The notes under the pieces: model-generated
Told to the model about the DNA's origin: nothing
Databases searched by the model: none
The model's input: the letters and a program-made list of their open reading frames with translations, nothing else
NCBI GenBank assembly: GCA_005281725.1
Contig: SSBO01000015.1
Coordinates: 598,922-662,921 of the forward strand
Reading direction: 5' to 3'
DNA: 64,000 nt
Source: Wuchereria bancrofti
Lineage: Eukaryota; Nematoda; Chromadorea; Rhabditida; Onchocercidae
Shown here: in pieces, positions 40,423 through 53,596 of the stretch
Layout: each line of letters opens with the position of its first letter
Numbering within the stretch: position 1 is the first letter of the stretch
Program-made: the position numbers and the translations under genes

Positions 40423-42217
40423 TTTCCTTAAAGTCATCGTCTTAAGATAAAACTTTCAAACTCAGATCACTTTCCATGGATGTGATCCATCTGCTTGATG
40501 ATTCATTTATTTATACACACTCAAGTAAATGGTCATTTCAAGCATTAACTATTTTATAAAACATACATTCGAAGTAGCTGTTCCTTTCGTCTTCTTCTGT
40601 CTGTTCCTGTTTTCTGTTATTTTCCTGATTTCTGCCTATTCCTGGTCCTAAAGAAGAAGAGCAGAATTCTAACCCGATTATAGTAATCGGTTTATGCAAT
40701 TTCACAAGGGTTACCTTCAGTGACATGACCACCATTTGCTATCAGTTAATGATTTCTGTTTTAATGAATTCTATACCTATGCCTGGTCCGTCCTGATGTC
40801 CTTTGGTTTTTCTCTTCTACTTTCAAATAGTCTAATTATCTCTTTTATCTTTACCAGCGATAATTCTCAAATACTTCCAGTGTAATCATTTATTTTTCCA
40901 ACTTAGCAGTCGTCAGTTAAAGTCACATTTCTGGATTGGTCCTTTCATTTGGTCTCGAAACCGGAATGAATATCCTTTCCGTACTTACATTAATGTAATT
41001 ATGCAATGACCGATTCTTTTTTCCAGTGATACATTCCGGCTTGTAAGCCAATATAACCGATGGATCTCACTCAGAGCATACGGCGTACTATGTTTCCATT
41101 CCGTCAAGATCACTCTTTTCAAGTGTCAAATTATTGGCAGTACTATTTTCTCTAGTTCCTTTGTCGTCTAAGACATTCGCAACCCAAACAGTCTTACTCT
41201 AATGCCATGTCATTTACCTGAATTACACATATATTTGTCTTGTTAAGAAATCTCATATGTCGGTGAATTCCCAAATAATTTCAAACGGACCATTTCGCAA
41301 AACGACTGACTTCATTTTCGTCATTGATGTTATCCAGGCCCTTTCTTGTTATTAGACCGAAATAGTCCTCAAGTCTGATGCACCTACCATTTCGTGCTTC
41401 TCTATTCTAATGTACACATAAGGTAATTCAAAGGTTTTATTAAAATTCTGTAGTTACTCCCTCCCAGTATATGATATGATATGATATATTTGTGATCTGC
41501 TCACTGTTCGATCAGGACGTATGCTTTTCATTTTAAAATGTTCTGTTTCATGAAAAAGTATCTCAATATTTTGGTATTCACTATAACATATAGAAGCCAT
41601 CCTACTCTAAGAGCAGCAATCAAAGAATGAAATAATTTCTTATTCAAAAAATAAGTATCAAAGAAAGCATTGCAAGTGGAATAATACAAGCATAGCTGTA
41701 TATAGCAGGAATGTCGTTTTTGTAGATTAGCATAAACTGTCTTTGCTTCAGAGCATATAAAAAAAGATTTATTAATAGGGTTAAAGAAAAATGTATGATT
41801 CAAAAGTGTGGTCGTAATGGAAGTTATACAGAGATCTGATCTTTATTCCGTAAATAATAAAAGACTGATGGAGAAGTAGCAATATTTTCATTCAAGGTAG
41901 CAAAACTCCCAAATGAAAGATGCAAAATGTCTAGATTGGTAGTGATGCTAGAAGTTCGATGAGGTCAAATAAAAGTTAAGTAAAAAAAAAATAATCAAAA
42001 TGACTTAAAAATCTACACTGACTAAAGAAACTATTTCAGAGGTGCCTGCAATACTCAGTGTCACAAGTTTAAATTCATGCTTAACATATTATTTCTTTCA
42101 AATGATGTAATCTTCAAGTAATCCGTTTTCCTATGCAAACCAGTACAGTATACAGGAGAGAATATCACCAGCACCGGAAAAACGAATAATACTGCGCAGG
42201 GGACAGACAGTAACCTG

Positions 42218-45200
42218 TCACAAACACCAAAAGAATACTGCAAAAAGGAGAAATGTTGTCGAGAGTATCGTATTGCCCGCATTTGATGTTACGGTAAGAG
42301 GTACTGTACAGTCTAACTTTTCCAATGGTACATTAACTAATGAAAATCCAGCATAGGCGGGTGGACTGGCTCGATGACATGAAAGCTGTTGCTTGTCACG
42401 AATCTGAAAGGATACGCATTGCTGTTAGCATCATTAAATTTTTCTAATTTGATAAGATATAAGTTTTTTTTTTTCAATTTCAATAACTCAGTCGGTTAAA
42501 ATTATGCAAATCATTTCCCATCTTCTGATATCTACCTTATCAGTACTTCGAATCCATTTGATGTAATCAATACTTTCACAGTTGCAATGAAACGAATTTC
42601 TCAATAACAAGGAATCTGGCTGTACATATTTGCCAACTCCTTGTCGAAATACTTCATCCAGTTGACGAATATGATTCCTAGGTATAGTTAAAACATAATA
42701 ATGAAAGCATTATTATACAGGTTGCTAGATGGTATTTAAATCAAACATCAGAAACTGAGTCTGATTAGTCATTAAAACGCGAAGAAGTGGGCACATATCG
42801 ATGAAAAAAATTCAATATGAGCAAGCACCACCAGTCAACTTTTATTGACTTTAAAGCGAAAATTCTTTAAATTTGCTCTGAAGAATTGCACATAAATAAA
42901 TTCAAAAACAATAACCTATTTTAGGTACCAGAAATACTTTAAAAAGAAAACAAATTCTATTTTTCATTTAATTTGAAGAACTTCTCCTGAAATGCAACAT
43001 GAATAAAGAAAAGAAAAATTGCTACCTGCTGAGATCAATAGTCTCAATTTTGGATAAACATGTCGTATTAAGATTGATCGTTTGAAGAAAATTTTGGCGT
43101 AAATCGAGATACTTCAAGGATGGGAATGGACATGGTAAATTGTAGGGTAATTTAGTAAAATAGTTGTAGCTCAGATCAATGTACTGCAATAATAAACAGT
43201 AACGACTTTTCATACAACAAAAAATGACAGAAAGAAAATTTACATTTCCCAAATTCATTATCTTTATCACTACTCTTCATTCTCGACAAGGGATCTTCTG
43301 ATACATTAGCTTGAAAGATACATTCGCTTAATCACTAACACTATGCAATCAGTCAGTGTTTTGCGCTTTTCGAAAATAGCAAAGGATTTCGAGATCTCAT
43401 AATCATATATTCACGTTAGTGTTCAAGAATTAGAAAAATATTTTAACTGTCAATTTGAAATGAAAAACTTACGTTTAGCTGCTCTAAACTAGCTTTTCTG
43501 AACATTCGCATCATCAGAGAAAACTGTACGGTACGATTGACAAGCAGTGTGAATGCTCGTCTCAAATATAGCTGGAAAAAAAGTGTGTACATCACCGGAC
43601 TGAACCAACCGTTATTTATTCGAAGTTCAAATTAGTCTCACATTAGTATTTCATACATTAAAAAATCAATTAAGATCAAATTGAAATTGAAATTTATTCT
43701 ACCTCTCATGTTCAGAATTTAATTTCGCAACTTCTTAAATGACAGCAACAAACAATTACCATGAATTCTCGAATTAATGCTTCCACTCATTATCTGTGAT
43801 ACGAATAGAATACAGATACTACGATACAGATTGCGAGTGAAGTTTTCTCGACATATATCGAACAGTCTACATAATTTTAGGTTCCGAGAGAATGCACTAC
43901 ATATTTTCCCGTATTTTTTTCCACAGCACATTTTCTTCCCTTCCCAATTATATTTTCAAATGTCGACTCACCTGTCTCAATTTCGGAGTATATGACAAAA
44001 AATTGATATCCTCTTCTTTGAGTACTATTTCATTATTACTCAAATCGAGCACCAATAAATTTGGCATTCCTCGCAGCGCATTCGAATGCAAATTCACAAT
44101 GTAATTTGCTGAAATATTCAGCACCTGCAAAATAAAGCGAATAAATTTAATTAAGAAATTAGCTCTCGTTGCATTCTTAGTTATTGTTCTTCACATTCTG
44201 AAGTTCTAATGACTAAATAGCCTTAAACTGAAGATAAAATGAAAACTGGACGGAATAGAAGCGTTCAACTCCATCATCCACCTTCCTTATTTGAAAATTT
44301 AGTAAGCTCTAAAATGTAGTGCAAAAAAATTTTTGATAGCACGTTTCTGTGTGACAGTATCTCGAATTACCTCGATATTTTCATGTTTATTTTGTCCAAA
44401 TAACGGACTGTCGGGAAGATCTTGAAAGTTATTCCCATGAAATGTCACTTTCCGGAGGTGCCTGAAAGTGAAAAAAAAAAAAAAAAAACGCTTTCGTCCT
44501 TACTGAACAAGGCAAATAACATATGGAATTTAATAAGCATTTACCCAAACTGAGAAAAAGATTGGATTGATTGCTGTATACCTGTAAAGATTATTTACAT
44601 GGAGGAAAATATCAGTATCAACAAATTGAGCATTTATACAAGATAATTCGCTGTCCTCCTCACGACATTGACAAGCTGCGTAATCACTTAACGATCCCTG
44701 GCACTGGAAGCGCGAATTTGGATCCTAAAAACCAAATTTATTAATACTTTCCCGGTATTTTCCTATCTTCCTATGATATGATCTACACTCATCTGCACAC
44801 ATTCAGCAGAAAATAGTCAATGTGATCAGCAGCGACATGCAGTAAATGACCACTGAGTCTATTATAGTTTTACAGAGTTGAAGAAAAAGAAAATGTCACC
44901 TGCTCCTCCGAAATAGATTGTCGCTTGGCTTTTACTGCACCAAAAGCGCAGAAAGCCAAAAAAAACCGGACTACATGCAACAATGCGACAGTGAACTGAA
45001 AAAAAAAAGAAATGAATGAATTGGCTAGGATAGTCGACTGGTCAGTAGAGGTAGAGAATGAGTCAAGATAGTTGCAGCTTACTACTTAACTTTACTCTCT
45101 AATTCTATCTAATTAGAGTTATTTGACTTCAGCAGATAGATGTGCCTCTATCCCTTTTTGATCTCCTTTCAACTTTTAATTGGAAATGTTGAGAAAACTG

Positions 45201-45298
45201 TGAGAAAATGAAATTCCCGCAGATGTTGTGTTATTATTGGTCATGGAGATGATCACACCACAGGAAAGTGACAGGAGACAATAGCTAACCTTTGACAT
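42218..45298 (-). CDS. Secreted, probably GPI-anchored leucine-rich-repeat protein (9 exons, 358 aa)
   Basis: Exons, minus strand: 45298-45290, 44995-44900, 44724-44582, 44461-44371, 44124-43972, 43571-43473, 43183-43026, 42677-42536, 42403-42218. All introns are GT-AG and all phases agree, giving 1077 bp including TGA. Residues 1-26 form a signal peptide (hydrophobic core FFLAFCAFGAV). An N-terminal cysteine cap has C43, C53, C55 and C64 (the CxC pattern of LRRNT). About seven leucine-rich repeats follow, for example VLDLSNNEI and YIDLSYNYF. A C-terminal LRRCT cap has C281, C283, C306 and C329. The tail holds a small-residue site (S337-N-A-G) and a hydrophobic end (FLLFAVFFWCL) with no cytoplasmic tail, as in GPI signals; a short membrane anchor is the alternative. 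LRR ectodomain proteins of this build usually work in adhesion, matrix patterning or neuronal guidance; the actual role is unknown. The three-residue first coding exon is the least certain part. Confidence 0.85.
44471..44488. repeat. 18-A run forming an intronic poly-T tract on the minus strand
   Basis: On the minus strand this is a run of 18 T followed by CACTTTCAG and then the fourth exon of the LRR gene. It is the polypyrimidine tract of that intron. Confidence 0.9.
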
Positions 45299-45812
45299 CT
45301 TCCGTTCTCTTCCAAAAATCATTTCGAAACTAGGAATACATTTTTTTCCTTTAAGCTAACTGGGTGGGATATAAGCTTAATAATGATATACCCAACTGAT
45401 TCCATTTTGTATTCTATCATCTGTTAAAGCTGGATGAATTTTCATTCATTAAGTAACTCAATAAATTGTAGAGGCATTAAATAGAGAAGAAGAAATTCAC
45501 TGGTATTATAATTCTTCATCCCAGCTTACCAAATAAGGGAGTGGGTCCAGAAGTTTGCAGATGGATACTACTTGCCTGCTAACTTTCTTCACTGATATCG
45601 GCGATACCTTCCTTCTTAGCCTTCTGCCCTTCCAACCATAATTTGAAATGGGTCAGGCAGACATGATTTCCATCTACATAAATGATATGAAGAGGATGAA
45701 AGAGAACTGCTGTTGCCTAATATTATGTTATGGCCAGAAGAGGAAAAGAGAATCGATCCACGGCAAGTAACTTCACTCTATGCCTAAGGACTGAAATTGA
45801 TAATTGATAAAG

Positions 45813-45837
45813 AAGCAAGCAAGCAAGCAAGCAAGCA
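45813..45837. repeat. (AAGC)n microsatellite
   Basis: About six AAGC units. Confidence 0.95.
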
Positions 45838-47351
45838 CACAAACAGCAACCGATCGATGGATAGCTGTGTAAGAAATGGAGAAGGAAGAAGCAATACGAG
45901 ATCGGAAGGGAGGGAGAGTGTCACCATAGGATTGTCGAAATCATTTAAGTAAACTGACAGTTGGCTCTGGGTAACACTGTGCTATTGCAAACTTTGTTAA
46001 ACTCTCAAATAGCTCTAACGATTCCGAATTTTCCAGCAAAAAAAAAAAGAGATAAAAGAGTAATTGGAGCAATTCACCAAATTGCATATCGAAGAGAAGC
46101 GCCATGGGAGAGAAGGAATAAGTATTTCACGCAAAAGAACTTATTCTCTTTCTAAGCTTAAAAGTATCTTCAAACAACAAATGATAAAAAGGTGAAAGAC
46201 AAGAGATGAACTATTATTATAAATTACTCCATCATAGCAAATAATTTTCCATTCACTTTCTTTGCAAGCAATTTTGCTTCCCTTGAAATGATGGAAAAAA
46301 GCATTCTGAATATTTAAGCAAAACATTCGTGCTTTAGCCATAATGGAAAAAAGCCTACCATTATTCCGGTTCAGGATATTTCTTCGCTCTTCCTACTATT
46401 GCTCCTTTTTTTCCTGGAAGCATTTCAGCTTTCTTTTCAGAAACTGATCAAACAGCAGCAATAAGGCTTGAACAGAAAGGAAATGATTACGGAAAATTCA
46501 AAGCATTCCTGAAAGTTGTACATCCCATGAGAAATCAATAGAAGTAATACTGAAGATGACAAGCAATCCTATAAATACAGTACGTAGCATAAGAGGATGC
46601 AGTACTGACAATATTGAAATGGTGACACTGATGGCGATAATGGTGACAATGGCAAAAATGAGACGATGCGACGATGTGAAATGAAATAAAAGAAGAAGCG
46701 CCACAACTACCAGCTAAAGTGTTTTGTGCTCTTTTCTGATACGAAACTAAACAAGACGAATGAATAGTAATTTCAACTTTTTGCATATTCTCACTTTGTA
46801 AACCATTTCAGCATTCTTTCCACAATATCTTCAATTACTCTTACCACGGAAGAAAGGGAAATGTGAAAATGAGATTAGATCTGACAGGTGAGAATAATTG
46901 ATTAATCGATTAGATTAAATCATTCAAGGAAAACAATACATTGATTAACAATATACTGATTAATTGTTATAATGCAAATAAACTCAAAAAGACACATCAA
47001 AAAGACAACAGGAAAAAACTTTTAGTACATATTAAAGACAAAAAAATATGAGCGAAATTTGTCATGAACGAATGGAACTTTAAATGAATAAACATAATTT
47101 TGCGGGGAAACAGATAAGAATAGAAAAATTTAAAGCAATTAATAGCAGCTTTAAAAAGCATGAAAACTTTCCTTTTGCTAGCGTTAGTGTCCAGAATCCA
47201 TTCAGAACAAAAACGAAATCATTACTAAGTCAATCAGAGAATCTAATAGATTCATCCGACTCCGCTGGAGACCCCATCCTAACCAGAAGCGGCCAAATCT
47301 GCTTGTAAAATGTTACGGCCAAATGTACTTGTAAAGATGTCACAATATCTA

Positions 47352-47377
47352 TCTAACCAACTAACTAACTAACTAAC
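47352..47377. repeat. (CTAA)n microsatellite
   Basis: About six CTAA units, the first imperfect. Confidence 0.92.
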
Positions 47378-48382
47378 ATTATGCAAAAGCGAGAGGAGTA
47401 GAGAAGTTGAGAGGACTGGTGTAATTCAAAGTCACTCAGATTGGATAGATTTCAAAGCAGTTCCGCGCGGAGACACATCGAGTAATAGTGGCTGTATGGG
47501 AGAGTGAAACGGACCGAAAACATTTCGCTCTTCCTGCGAACATTACTCCTCGTTCCATGCACCACAAAAACTTCATTTCTTGACCAAAGCAGTAAATGGC
47601 ATACGGCAAATTGCCGGATGACTGGAAGGATAGGTTTTTTTCCCGAAATAGGAAGAAGCCATTAGGAAATAATTCATCTGCACTCCTTTAGACACTCCCT
47701 GCAGCTTCCTCTTCATTTTCTGCTACCGCAACTCAGTAAATGTTTCCTGAGACAATCGACTTCTGTTAAAGTTATCGAAAAATAATTTCAAAATCCCGTT
47801 AACAATGTTAGTCTTATCGTTCCGCTTATCGAATAAAAGTAACCTTGAATGAAAGTATGTTAGCAGTAACACCGGAATTGCTATAGCATTCAGGTAGAGT
47901 ACGTTTCCGATAGAATGCAATCTGCTAGCGAAGAAGATTCACGATATGATCTTCATGCTTTCATTTTAGATTGCATAACCTGAACAGTCTGATTTTTACA
48001 ACCGGTAGGTTGCTTAGTTTTCTGAGCTTCATTTCAGCTTACGCATATCGTCCATCTTTTTTCCGCAGGCATTCATTCCACCTCGGAATATACCCATTCG
48101 ATAGAGTTATTTGCAGATACAGTGAAACGTTCATACAATTTGAATGAGAAATTCAGAAAACAAACTTTCAAATGTTGCACATTTACCAGTCGAACTGAAA
48201 CAGTTCCGATGGTTGTATTCCGGCACATTTTGTTCCGAAATTATGCAAATGTAAAACGCATTACTGCAAATGAAAGAGAAGAAGAAGAGGCGATTGAGCA
48301 AAAGGCGGGGGTGTACGTAGGAAGAAGCAGTGAGGTGCAATTATCCTTCAAACTAATTATCGATCAACGAATAGCTTTGGTT

Positions 48383-48428
48383 AATGATTGATTGATTGAT
48401 TGATTGATTGACTGATTGATTGATTTGA
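48383..48428. repeat. (GATT)n microsatellite
   Basis: About eleven GATT units with one ACTG interruption. Confidence 0.95.
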
Positions 48429-51343
48429 TGAATAAGTGAATGGATGGATGAATGAATGACTAAATGAGAATTGCGATCAATTGATTGAAGGAGACCTGAT
48501 AATAAAGCTTTTCATTCTTAAAAAACTACCTCAAGTAAAAATAGAAACTGCCAGAATGGAATATTTAGCCCTCGGGTATCTTATCATTATTCACTAGTAC
48601 CTACATCTTCTGAAGATGTAATTTGTCGCAAGCAGATGAACACCTCAAATCAATTCTTCGTCTTGTGCATCGCAAATGTAGCAAGCGATATGTAGTGACA
48701 ATTAGTGTCATAGTTAGCTAATATATTCTTGCATAGCAGAGCTTGCAAGGATTTGCAATGTTTCAGTGAGCATAGGACAAAAGTAAATAATTTATGCTGC
48801 GGTAATTATTGCACTTTGACACTTGCGCTTTTATTATAATATAACACATATATACATGTGCTATAGCAGTTTTAGAATTAGGCAAATTTGAGTTGCATTT
48901 ATGCTTTGAAATTTCTGTTTGGATTTCGGTCTGAATTCTTTCCTTTTGACCAAACGGAAAAAACTGAGGAATAACACTGCAAGGAAACTACAAATATCAA
49001 CTTTAATAATTAACATGGCATTCAATATTTAAATTTATACTTAAATTATATACAAACTTAAATTTTGGTAGCAGCAAAAAAAATAATTTTAGATAGCGGA
49101 AAAGATATATATGCAATATTTATGAATGTATCGCGCCACGAGAATGTCAAAATATCATATATTGACATAACTATACGGCAGGTTGCATAGATCACTTTTG
49201 TATAGCAAAACAAACCTATTCATAGGCTACAACGACAATTCAAAAAGAAACCTAACCTGCGTGATCTGAAGTTTAAATCTAAGCTTAAACTTCATTTTTG
49301 ACTTTTTCTCTGCTGTCATAAAATGATCTACATATTTCACCTATTTTCAGTTATAAAAAATTGTTCGCACCAAAATAATAGCTAATAATATGAGGTAGAT
49401 ATTTTGAAGACGGTAATGCTCTCGACCTTTCAGTACTACTCTTTATCTTTCCCGTGGCACAGTATTCTTGACCTCTTTCATTCCTTGTCGATCAATCTTG
49501 CAACAAGTGGAAAGAAGATATCATAATGACGGTTGATTGAAAGTTGTTTAATTCATATAAAAGAAATTTAATTAGTAAGTGGAAATGCATCGTCAACAGA
49601 AATAGCCATCAGAAGATTATGCTAACTTCCTATAATATTTGTAATGACAATAAGAAGGTATAACACCGGTGAAAATCAACTGCAATCTAATTTTCACATT
49701 TTCAGTTTGAAATGAGCATTGTTTGTATATAATTCCTTATGTACTTAAAATTTCCTCTTTCTCATTATTTTCCATCATTTCTACATCATTCCTTAAAATT
49801 AAACTTTAATGTGAATCTCTTTCTTCACACCTCTTTTTCACTTTATTTGTCTTATTCCATCTTCATTTCAAAAATATTGAGCCAACATTGTAAATGATTC
49901 TTTCATATGCAGTAATTTCTTTAAATTACTTTTTCCTTTATTAGGCAATTTTATGATTAGTTGTGATTCTCTTCAATTAGAAACCAAAAAGTAATTAGAA
50001 ACCACTGCAGGCGCCTAAATCCAAACTTTAAATTGTTAGTCTAAGCCAAATCTCACAATTACAATTTAGACTTAATCATAAGCCAGTGTGGTTCTGAAGT
50101 CTAAAATAAAACCTAAATCATTGTGGTAAGCGACAGAAAACTCAACAGCGGTTATTGAAAAGATGGAAAATATGTCAAACTGAATTCACTAAAAATTCGA
50201 ACTTTGGCTTCTAGATAAAATAAATATTCACTGACAACATTTTCTCAGAAGAAACCTATTTTTCAATAAGAGAGAACAAGCAATTTCTTTCCATTTTTAT
50301 TAATTCATTTCTTTAAAAAAAAAAAAATCGAATCCGATAGCTATTCGCTTTTCATCATAAAATAAACGGAATGATCTGACACTAAAGACGGAGTAAATAG
50401 CGGAGAACATAGAACAGTTAAAAAGTATCCGACGAAAAAACTGCTGAAATACTGAAATGGTTTAGCAGTTCCGCTTTTGCACATGAATTCAAATAGGGTC
50501 GGAAAGAATTCAGGTGTGAGAATCAACTTCTTCAATCTTAAAAATATGCGTTAATATTTAAATTCATTCAGTTTCTCGTGTCCATAATATACTCTCGATA
50601 ACAACACTCATAATTTTGTGCTTTTTAAAAATTAAGATATTTGCTTTTGTAATTAGCACTTATTATACCGCTTAGTACCTGAATAAGTAATTTGAGAAAT
50701 AATCATATAAAAATATTAGTGTCATGAAATCTTGTCACATCCATTTCAAATGACTTGGATCACAAAATGTTTAATCTTTTGATATATCTGGAATAAAATC
50801 TTACTTTTAATGTTGCAATCAAACAAAAAGTCATTATGCAATCGATGGATGACAAGCTTCCGACATCCTCACAGATTATAGTCGTCGAAGATATTTTAGT
50901 TTCTGCTCTACTAAGTACTTACCTCCCCTTTCCTGTTACTTTGACTGCTGGAAGTAAGCTAAAGAAAATTGATTAAAATGATTGTGAACCATGAGAAGAA
51001 GTATGAAATAATTCATCGGTGTTGAGAGTAGTTAAAAAGAAAGTATTACTCTCAACAGAAACAATGCAAAGCAGAAGACTGAACCAATTGATGATAGATG
51101 CAATGAAGAACATGGTGAAACACAGAATTTTGTGAAATGACAGAAATGACAGCTTTTTATTTCAGACTGATTGGAATGAGAGACCAAAGGTTTTAGTCTG
51201 TCCAATTCGCTCGCTTCTTTCGCATATTTTTCCTCTTGCATGGAAAGGTCTCTCTCTCTCACTTCATCATCTTTCTTTGATGCTCCATTAGTATTTCCCC
51301 GTTCACTGTTATGTTATGTGCAAGATATAATCTTAAATCATAT

Positions 51344-51368
51344 GGTCAATCAGTCAGTCAGTCAGTCA
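51344..51368. repeat. (AGTC)n microsatellite
   Basis: About six AGTC units, the first imperfect. Confidence 0.93.
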
Positions 51369-53596
51369 TTTTCCAAGTCAATTAATTCTTTGTGATAGGT
51401 AACTTATGACATTAATTCAAAATATTTATGAAAAGAAGCTAATTTGTATTTTGTAAATCATCATCTATAGGTACGTTGAATATGCAAGAATCCTAAAGCA
51501 GATTATGAGTGTGAAATAACATATTTTATTATTGGTTTAAAAAAAGAAAAAATCTTATACAATCACATTCAATTCTTTCCAAAGAGTTAAAACGAGTCAT
51601 TTCATTAATCGAAACTTCGTTTTTTTCTATTTGTCTTTTTCTTCAAGAAAAAATTGATTTATTTTGATAATACATATGCATATATCTTGTATTCTTTAGA
51701 GTTGGCTAAATTAATGCGAATTAAGCCGCCACTCATCTGCACTGATTAATTAAGTCATCTTTCTTAAAAATAGCCGATAGCGAAATTAAAATTATGGTCC
51801 AGGCATTAATACTCGACCTCATTTTTTTCGAACAACTAATTACTAATGAAATTTCAGCATCGTAAGAATTTTAAAGTCGTTATTAAAATAAATATAGTGA
51901 TATTATATTAATAGAATAAAAGTATTGATAATGTTAGTAGTAACAATTAGAATTATAAATTAGATTTTTATTAATCTCTAGAGCATAATTCATGTGGAAT
52001 CTTTTATGATTTCGGTTTTGGTTAGAAGATAGAAAGATTTATGGGTTTGTTAAATGCACAGAAGAGACGGAATAAATTTTCGAATTTCTGCATAACGCAA
52101 TAAAGCGTAACTTCGAAAGACTTATGAACAAGATAATTGATTTTGATGCTGCTTATGAAATAACAAAATATTCATACAATTGGCCAAAGACTTTTGCGAA
52201 TTTTACCATTGAACTAAAAATTTGTATCGTTATTTATCATCATTTAATAAATACTGTTATGTTGTGGTACTTTAATAAAAGAATATCTATAATCAAAAAT
52301 TTTTATCTGTCTAATCGATATAAGTTGTCTTTTTCAATCATAGAGTACTTGGCTTCACATAACAACCTGTGGTGATGAAAAAGAATCATTTGCACAGTAT
52401 CAGTTGGAGGAGATATCATTGATCTTACTATTACTGGTGCATACTTAGTTGAGTTGAAGGACAGGTGTTTAGTCCATAATGAAAAATACTACTGCTACTG
52501 CGAGGACTGAGACACAGTTTTTGTGGAGAAAAAAAGGAAACAGAAAGGTTCAGATTAACAGTTCCGAATAAAATCCAAAATTCTTTCATAACAGTTGAAA
52601 CAAAAGTTTGAGTAGGGTTTCCTGAAATGAATGATTAGTTTTTTAGAAAAATTTACCTAAATCTCATAATTGTATACGGAAGTGTCAGCGACTAGAACAA
52701 TTATCATTCAAAGAGGAAAACTCTACAACAACAGTCACCACTAATCAGCAGGTATATTAAGGTGAGCTTTAATCCTAACTGTTATCTAAGTTCTTCTATC
52801 TAGAAGTTTTTTAATAGTAGAAAATGAAAACTGACCAGCTACTAACCATCCTACTGTAATTTTTCCTTGTTTGTCATCATAATTGTTATTACAAAGATAT
52901 TGTTTATATGTACAAATCCAGAAAGATGCTGATTAGGTGATATGTCGCTAATCAGAAGAACTGAAAGCATTACATTATTACTTCAGAGGCTGCTGGTCAT
53001 ATTGACATAAAACAATGGTGGAATATGAGAACAGATTCTTGACAGGTGGTAGCAGAGTTAGCATCTACTACCAAGTGGTCAATTTCATATCGAGCAGGAA
53101 GTAGCTACTGTGATGAACGAGAGACCGGACACTTTTGTCATGCCGTTTTATTCTCCGGCATGAGATTGATTACGTTTTCCACGTTATTCATTTGTTTTAT
53201 GGAGAGTTATATCGTGAGGTAGTTATGGAAAGACATGTCAAAGCTCTTAATAAACAAAATTTTGTTTTTCCTCTCTTATCAGAGATCCGGTTATAATTAA
53301 TAAGGATTCTTTGATTTTCCTCATTCAAAAAAAGTTTCCAATGACTAAAATTTTTATGATAACTCGCCTCTTCACTCTACAAACATCCTTCTCATTAGTA
53401 CCACAAATTATATTTCGTCAGAACGATTAACATCCGATGTCTATTTAAAACTGCCGAAGCAAACTACAGCATGTAATTCACGGGTGATGCTTGTCGACCT
53501 GTTTTTGTCATGATAAGGTATAAGGTCATTTGTTAGAGAGAAACGAATAAATCGATTTATTTGGAATGGAAGAAATTAGCAAATAATTTATGGAAT

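Larger units (their letters stand above)
30774..42217. other. No supported gene; repeats and hairpins
   Basis: Features seen are CAG, CT, GGA and CA microsatellites, a GC-rich 9-bp hairpin at 34662-34683, a 29-bp tandem duplication at 38909-38966 and a 16-bp direct repeat at 40389-40422. An exon-like plus-strand frame starts near 33917 after a strong acceptor (CTTATCTCTTATCTGCAG) and could end at a GTGAAA donor near 34000. It has no partner exon. A minus-strand frame at 38711-38908 is also coding-like but isolated. Confidence 0.5.
45299..53596. other. No supported gene between the LRR and receptor genes
   Basis: It holds simple repeats at 45813-45837, 47352-47377, 48383-48428 and 51344-51368. 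One plus-strand frame at 47182-47308 follows a good acceptor (TTTCCTTTTGCTAG) and ends in TAA after 42 codons, but it stands alone. A short near-duplication (CGGCCAAATCTGCTTGTAAA and CGGCCAAATGTACTTGTAAA) sits over its stop codon. I see no domain-bearing frame on either strand. Confidence 0.55.

Noticed and set aside
42061..42282. 73-codon hydrophobic frame on the minus strand
   Set aside because: It overlaps the last LRR exon in another frame. The LRRCT cysteines and spliced phase show that the other frame is the real one.
48122..48391. 89-codon plus-strand frame
   Set aside because: It starts without ATG, has an opposing open frame and runs into a GATT microsatellite.
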